A stretch of 6,032 nt of DNA. Origin: CAZKGE01 sp964541695 (GTDB taxonomy: Bacteria > Bacillota > Clostridia > Christensenellales > CAG-138). The translations under genes and the position numbers were made by a program. The stretch spans positions 1 to 6,032 of the forward strand of contig CAZIRB010000120.1 of assembly GCA_964541695.1 (NCBI GenBank), given 5' to 3'. Positions 5,505 through 6,032 of this stretch are shown one piece after another. Below the pieces are notes generated by a model. The model saw only the letters and a list, made by a program, of their open reading frames with translations. It was not told where the DNA came from and searched no databases. Each line of letters opens with the position of its first letter. Position 1 is the first letter of the stretch.

Positions 5505-5763
5505 TGGGAAAAACCCAGAATACACAAGCACAAATTCCGTTCGTTGCATAGTATGTAACTGGATGGGCACGCGGGTCGGCGCCAAGCCGGCCCGCAGCCC
5601 TCTCGGGAAGCCGGCGGCCTCGCCCCATCGGCGCGGCAGGGGTTCCTTACGCGGCTGGTCGCTCCGGGCGCGTCCGAAGCGGGGCGGGTCAAACCGCCGC
5701 GCAGCTTCCCATCCTGCCGCCAACGGTTCATACCGAGGCGGGTCCTCCCTACAGGAAACAGCA
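5505..5763 (+). ncRNA. Candidate structured 3' UTR or small RNA, family not recognised
   Basis: This 259-nt stretch lies between the rubredoxin stop and the terminator and has no credible gene. It contains a 10-bp hairpin 5571-5580/5586-5595 (one G-T pair), a hairpin CGCT...AGCG with inner CGG/CCG (5660-5680 region), GGCGG/CCGCC (5683-5687/5694-5698), and a nested hairpin CCGCC/GGCGG around CGGT/ACCG (about 5717-5741). Two perfect 7-bp long-range helices compete for the same CCC (5708-5710): GGATGGG (5561-5567) with CCCATCC (5708-5714), or GGGAAGC (5605-5611) with GCTTCCC (5704-5710). No strong promoter is visible, so it may be the 3' end of the fprA-rub mRNA. High GC makes chance pairing easier, so confidence is modest. 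Confidence 0.35.
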
Positions 5764-5797
5764 ACCGCCGGGGTCCGCCCCGGCGGTGTTTTGTGTT
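5764..5797 (+). terminator. Intrinsic terminator of the fprA-rubredoxin unit
   Basis: ACCGCCGGGG (5764-5773) pairs perfectly with CCCCGGCGGT (5778-5787) across the loop TCCG, and is followed by GTTTTGTGTT. A 10-bp GC-rich stem with a T-rich tail is a standard Rho-independent terminator. It is 259 nt beyond the rubredoxin stop. Confidence 0.9.
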
Positions 5798-5818
5798 GGG
5801 GGAGGGGAAGCGGGAGGG
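5798..5818 (+). other. G-quadruplex-type tract between terminator and repeat array III
   Basis: G-runs of 5, 4, 3 and 3 are separated by A, AAGC and A, matching the G3+N1-7 pattern. It occupies the same position relative to array III that the purB-stop tract (1199-1220) occupies relative to array II: on the strand reading into the array, just outside it. Confidence 0.5.
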
Positions 5819-5822
5819 TCTG

Positions 5823-6032
5823 TTGGGGACTCCGTCCCCCAAAAGGGAACGTTGAGGGCCCTGCCCTCAAACACCCGCCAAAGGGCCGGAGGCCCTTTGG
5901 AAACCCGAACTGCTCGGCGCTTTTTCCATGGGTTTCCAAAGGGGGTCTCCCCCTTTGGCGGGGGTTCGGGGGCGGAGCCCCGCGAGAGGGAACGTTGGAG
6001 GCTCTGCCTCCAAGCCATCGCCAAAGGGCCGA
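5823..6032. repeat. Hairpin-string repeat array III (right part outside the window)
   Basis: This is the clearest array, with six hairpins in a row. TTGGGGAC/GTCCCCCAA with loop TCC (5823-5842); linker AAGGGAACG; TTGAGGGC/GCCCTCAA with loop CCT (5852-5870); linker ACACCCGCC; CCAAAGGGCC/GGCCCTTTGG with loop GGA (5878-5900); linker GGAAACCC. A 23-bp spacer (5907-5929) follows. The facing unit has GGGTTTCC, CCAAAGGGGG/CCCCCTTTGG with loop TCT (5936-5958), linker GGCGGGGGTT, and GGGGC/GCCCC with loop GGA (5969-5981). Then comes the start of another plus-oriented unit: GAGGGAACG, TTGGAGGC/GCCTCCAA with loop TCT (5995-6013), linker GCCATCGCC and a CCAAAGGGCC half-stem cut by the window edge. Confidence 0.85.

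Noticed and set aside
5721..5740. tRNA-like T arm (GGTTCATACC)
   Set aside because: The T-loop consensus is not met at the invariant A, and no acceptor, D or anticodon arms can be assembled around it.
5085..6024. Long minus-strand open frames over the fprA end, rubredoxin and array III
   Set aside because: They are antisense to well-supported genes or consist of translated repeats; high GC makes stop codons rare. Composition is Arg/Pro/Gly-rich with no recognisable domain.
5823..6032. CRISPR array
   Set aside because: The repeats are short palindromes in alternating orientation with conserved linkers, not direct repeats separated by unique spacers of constant length, and no cas genes are present.

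Overview
The window is GC-rich (roughly 60-65 % by eye). It looks like chromosomal DNA from a strictly anaerobic, high-GC Clostridia-type bacterium, possibly an Oscillospirales-like gut lineage. That placement is inferred from three things: a flavodiiron protein (FDP) directly followed by rubredoxin, a PurA with Clostridia-style departures from the textbook motifs, and a PurB of the long form that resembles animal adenylosuccinate lyase. No database search was possible.

There are five protein genes in two divergent groups. On the minus strand, starting at 3909, purA (2635-3909) and purB (1220-2638) overlap by 4 bp (ATGA). Together they encode the two-step conversion of IMP to AMP; PurB also acts earlier in purine synthesis. 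Further along the same strand, behind a 273-bp repeat block, lies a single-domain GyrI-like protein (302-946). On the plus strand, an FprA-type FDP (4121-5332) and a 52-residue rubredoxin (5346-5504) are 13 bp apart and form an O2/NO-detoxifying electron-transfer pair. The 211-bp gap between purA and fprA holds two back-to-back extended -10 promoters whose -35 positions overlap. A perfect 12-bp palindrome lies inside the fprA promoter spacer.

The non-coding DNA is the most unusual part. Three blocks (1-88, 971-1189 and 5823-6032, the first and last cut by the window edges) are strings of short perfect hairpins. The hairpins are joined by three recurrent linkers, GGGAACG, CACCCGCC and GGAAACCC, and neighbouring units face each other across a short spacer. 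The stems differ in sequence from copy to copy but stay paired. Two of the blocks are entered through a G-quadruplex-type G-rich tract, one at the purB stop codon and one just after the rubredoxin-side terminator.

Two further non-coding stretches look like structured RNA: about 110-226, followed by a bidirectional terminator, and about 5561-5755, followed by a strong intrinsic terminator. I could not assign either to a known RNA family.
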